From Epiperipatus broadwayi (Eukaryota; Onychophora; Udeonychophora; Euonychophora; Peripatidae), in the NCBI GenBank assembly GCA_028023455.1, contig JAQFVV010012423.1, forward strand, positions 7,854,269 to 7,918,268: 64,000 nt of DNA, written 5' to 3'. This document shows positions 63,285-64,000 of this stretch, in pieces; positions within the stretch are counted from its first letter, which is position 1, and each line of letters opens with the position of its first letter. The position numbers and the translations under genes were made by a program. The notes under the pieces were generated by a model. That model saw only the letters and a program-made list of their open reading frames with translations. It searched no databases and was not told the origin of the DNA.

Positions 63285-63563
63285 TCAATATTTTCAGCAC
63301 TTTATAATAGTACTGTAATAGATTTTATGCAATAAAGAAGTTCATAATTCACTTAAAATCAGGATTTCCCTATTTTATATACACACATTAAATTTTACAA
63401 GATTATAATGTAAATCTGTTCAAACATTATAGATGCCTATATTATGCATGTTGTTGTTTTTTTTTTGCATTTTAAATCACATTCTATTTTTGCTTTTTAA
63501 AAAAAGAGTACGTAGTCAATTAAACATTTAGGGTCCGCAAGTTTATTTTTAAAAGTTTAGTTA

Positions 63564-63766
63564 TAGTGGTGGGCACAATAAAATTTGACAATTAAAATCT
63601 GATTTTTAATTATAATTAACAATTTAAAAATTACATAATGTGATCTGAAAATAATGTGACGCAAAACAATGAAATTTGATTTTTAAACGGAATTGAAAAT
63701 TAAAGACAAAAATAAGAATTTAATTTTTAATTGTTAGTTTTAATTAAATTTTGCCCAACAGTGGTG
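63564..63766. mobile_element. Short TIR element (hAT-like MITE)
   Basis: The left end tagtggtgggcacaataaaa is mirrored by the complement of aaattttgcccaacagtgg. These are imperfect inverted repeats of the CAGTGGTGGGCA type seen in hAT-like MITEs. The interior of about 160 bp is itself AT-rich and partly palindromic. It sits about 60 bp upstream of the acceptor of the candidate exon at 63824. Confidence 0.6.
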
Positions 63767-63823
63767 AGTCGGTGTCTTTTTATTATCGTAAGTTCTTATT
63801 TTTATTTTAAACTTTTGGTTTAG

Positions 63824-63941
63824 TCTAACGGAGAAGAAAAAACACCCAACAAAATGAATTTCTTTGGAAACAAAAATTTCAAATTTAGATCACTTAGCGC
63901 AATCAGAAGGATCAACAGCGATTGGAAAACATTTAGTTTAG
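63824..63941 (+). CDS. Candidate coding exon of an unidentified gene
   Basis: A good acceptor (tttaaacttttggtttag) and donor (TTTAG|gtgagt) bracket 118 nt that are open in one frame and less AT-biased than the surroundings: SNGEEKTPNKMNFFGNKNFK, then FRSLSAIRRINSDWKTFSL. An ATG at 63854 has the favourable context acaaaATG, so it could also be a first coding exon. It ends in phase 1. Read from the acceptor it is phase 0, compatible with the MATTK exon at 54834. I do not recognise the protein. It does not match the RBM28 tail. Confidence 0.45.
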
Positions 63942-64000
63942 GTGAGTCCACAATAAGAGCAATTAAAAAAATGAAGTTGGCGCTAGTTGTATTTCCTCTT

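Noticed and set aside
1-64000. CRISPR arrays, operons, riboswitches or bacterial defence systems
   Set aside because: The window is eukaryotic nuclear DNA; no regularly spaced repeats or bacterial-type genes were seen.

Overview
This is a very AT-rich eukaryotic window that looks like invertebrate nuclear DNA. Exons are small and phased, with GT/AG introns of up to about 17 kb. The introns are full of animal-type transposons: mariner, hAT, Ty3/gypsy, RTE-like and other LINEs, Penelope-like elements and a tRNA-derived SINE. I cannot name the species. An AT-rich arthropod (for example a chelicerate) or a similar invertebrate is my inference.

The one gene I recognise is on the + strand. Six exons (6540-6610, 8695-8827, 22743-22807, 39384-39539, 43327-43464, 48704-48778; 638 coding bases over about 42 kb) join in frame. 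They encode the middle of an RBM28/Nop4-type nucleolar RNA-binding protein: the second half of RRM3, the linker, RRM4 and the start of the basic tail. The gene begins upstream of the window. I could not find its C-terminal exons; a small acidic candidate lies at 62163. A second + strand gene may start in the CpG-richer stretch around 54.8-55.5 kb (five-codon exon at 54834) and continue at 63824-63941, but this is tentative.

Layout: 1-6.5 kb is intron with a broken mariner (167-1013), a 79-bp tandem duplication and a hAT-type MITE. 6.6-8.7 kb holds a long-TIR non-autonomous element. 8.8-22.7 kb is an intron carrying a minus-strand Ty3/gypsy element (14.6-20.0 kb) with gag, protease, RT, RNase H and integrase remnants and LTRs that contain about 71-bp tandem repeats. 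22.8-39.4 kb is an intron with a 161-bp tandem duplication, two copies of a 97-bp SINE with target-site duplications, a composite microsatellite followed by a hammerhead-like core, an RTE-like LINE relic (29.3-31.3 kb), a head-to-head Penelope pair with a GIY-YIG domain (36.2-37.3 kb) and a hAT MITE with an 8-bp TSD (37826-38159). 39.5-48.7 kb has an unnamed ~500-bp repeat family, partly as a large inverted pair, and a second Penelope fragment. 48.8-64 kb has minus-strand LINE fragments at 50.2, 53.3 and 62.6 kb, hairpin MITEs and a Penelope-like hairpin at 61 kb.

Apart from the two gene candidates, nothing looks like a functional protein gene. Nearly all other open frames are transposon relics, antisense shadows or simple repeats.
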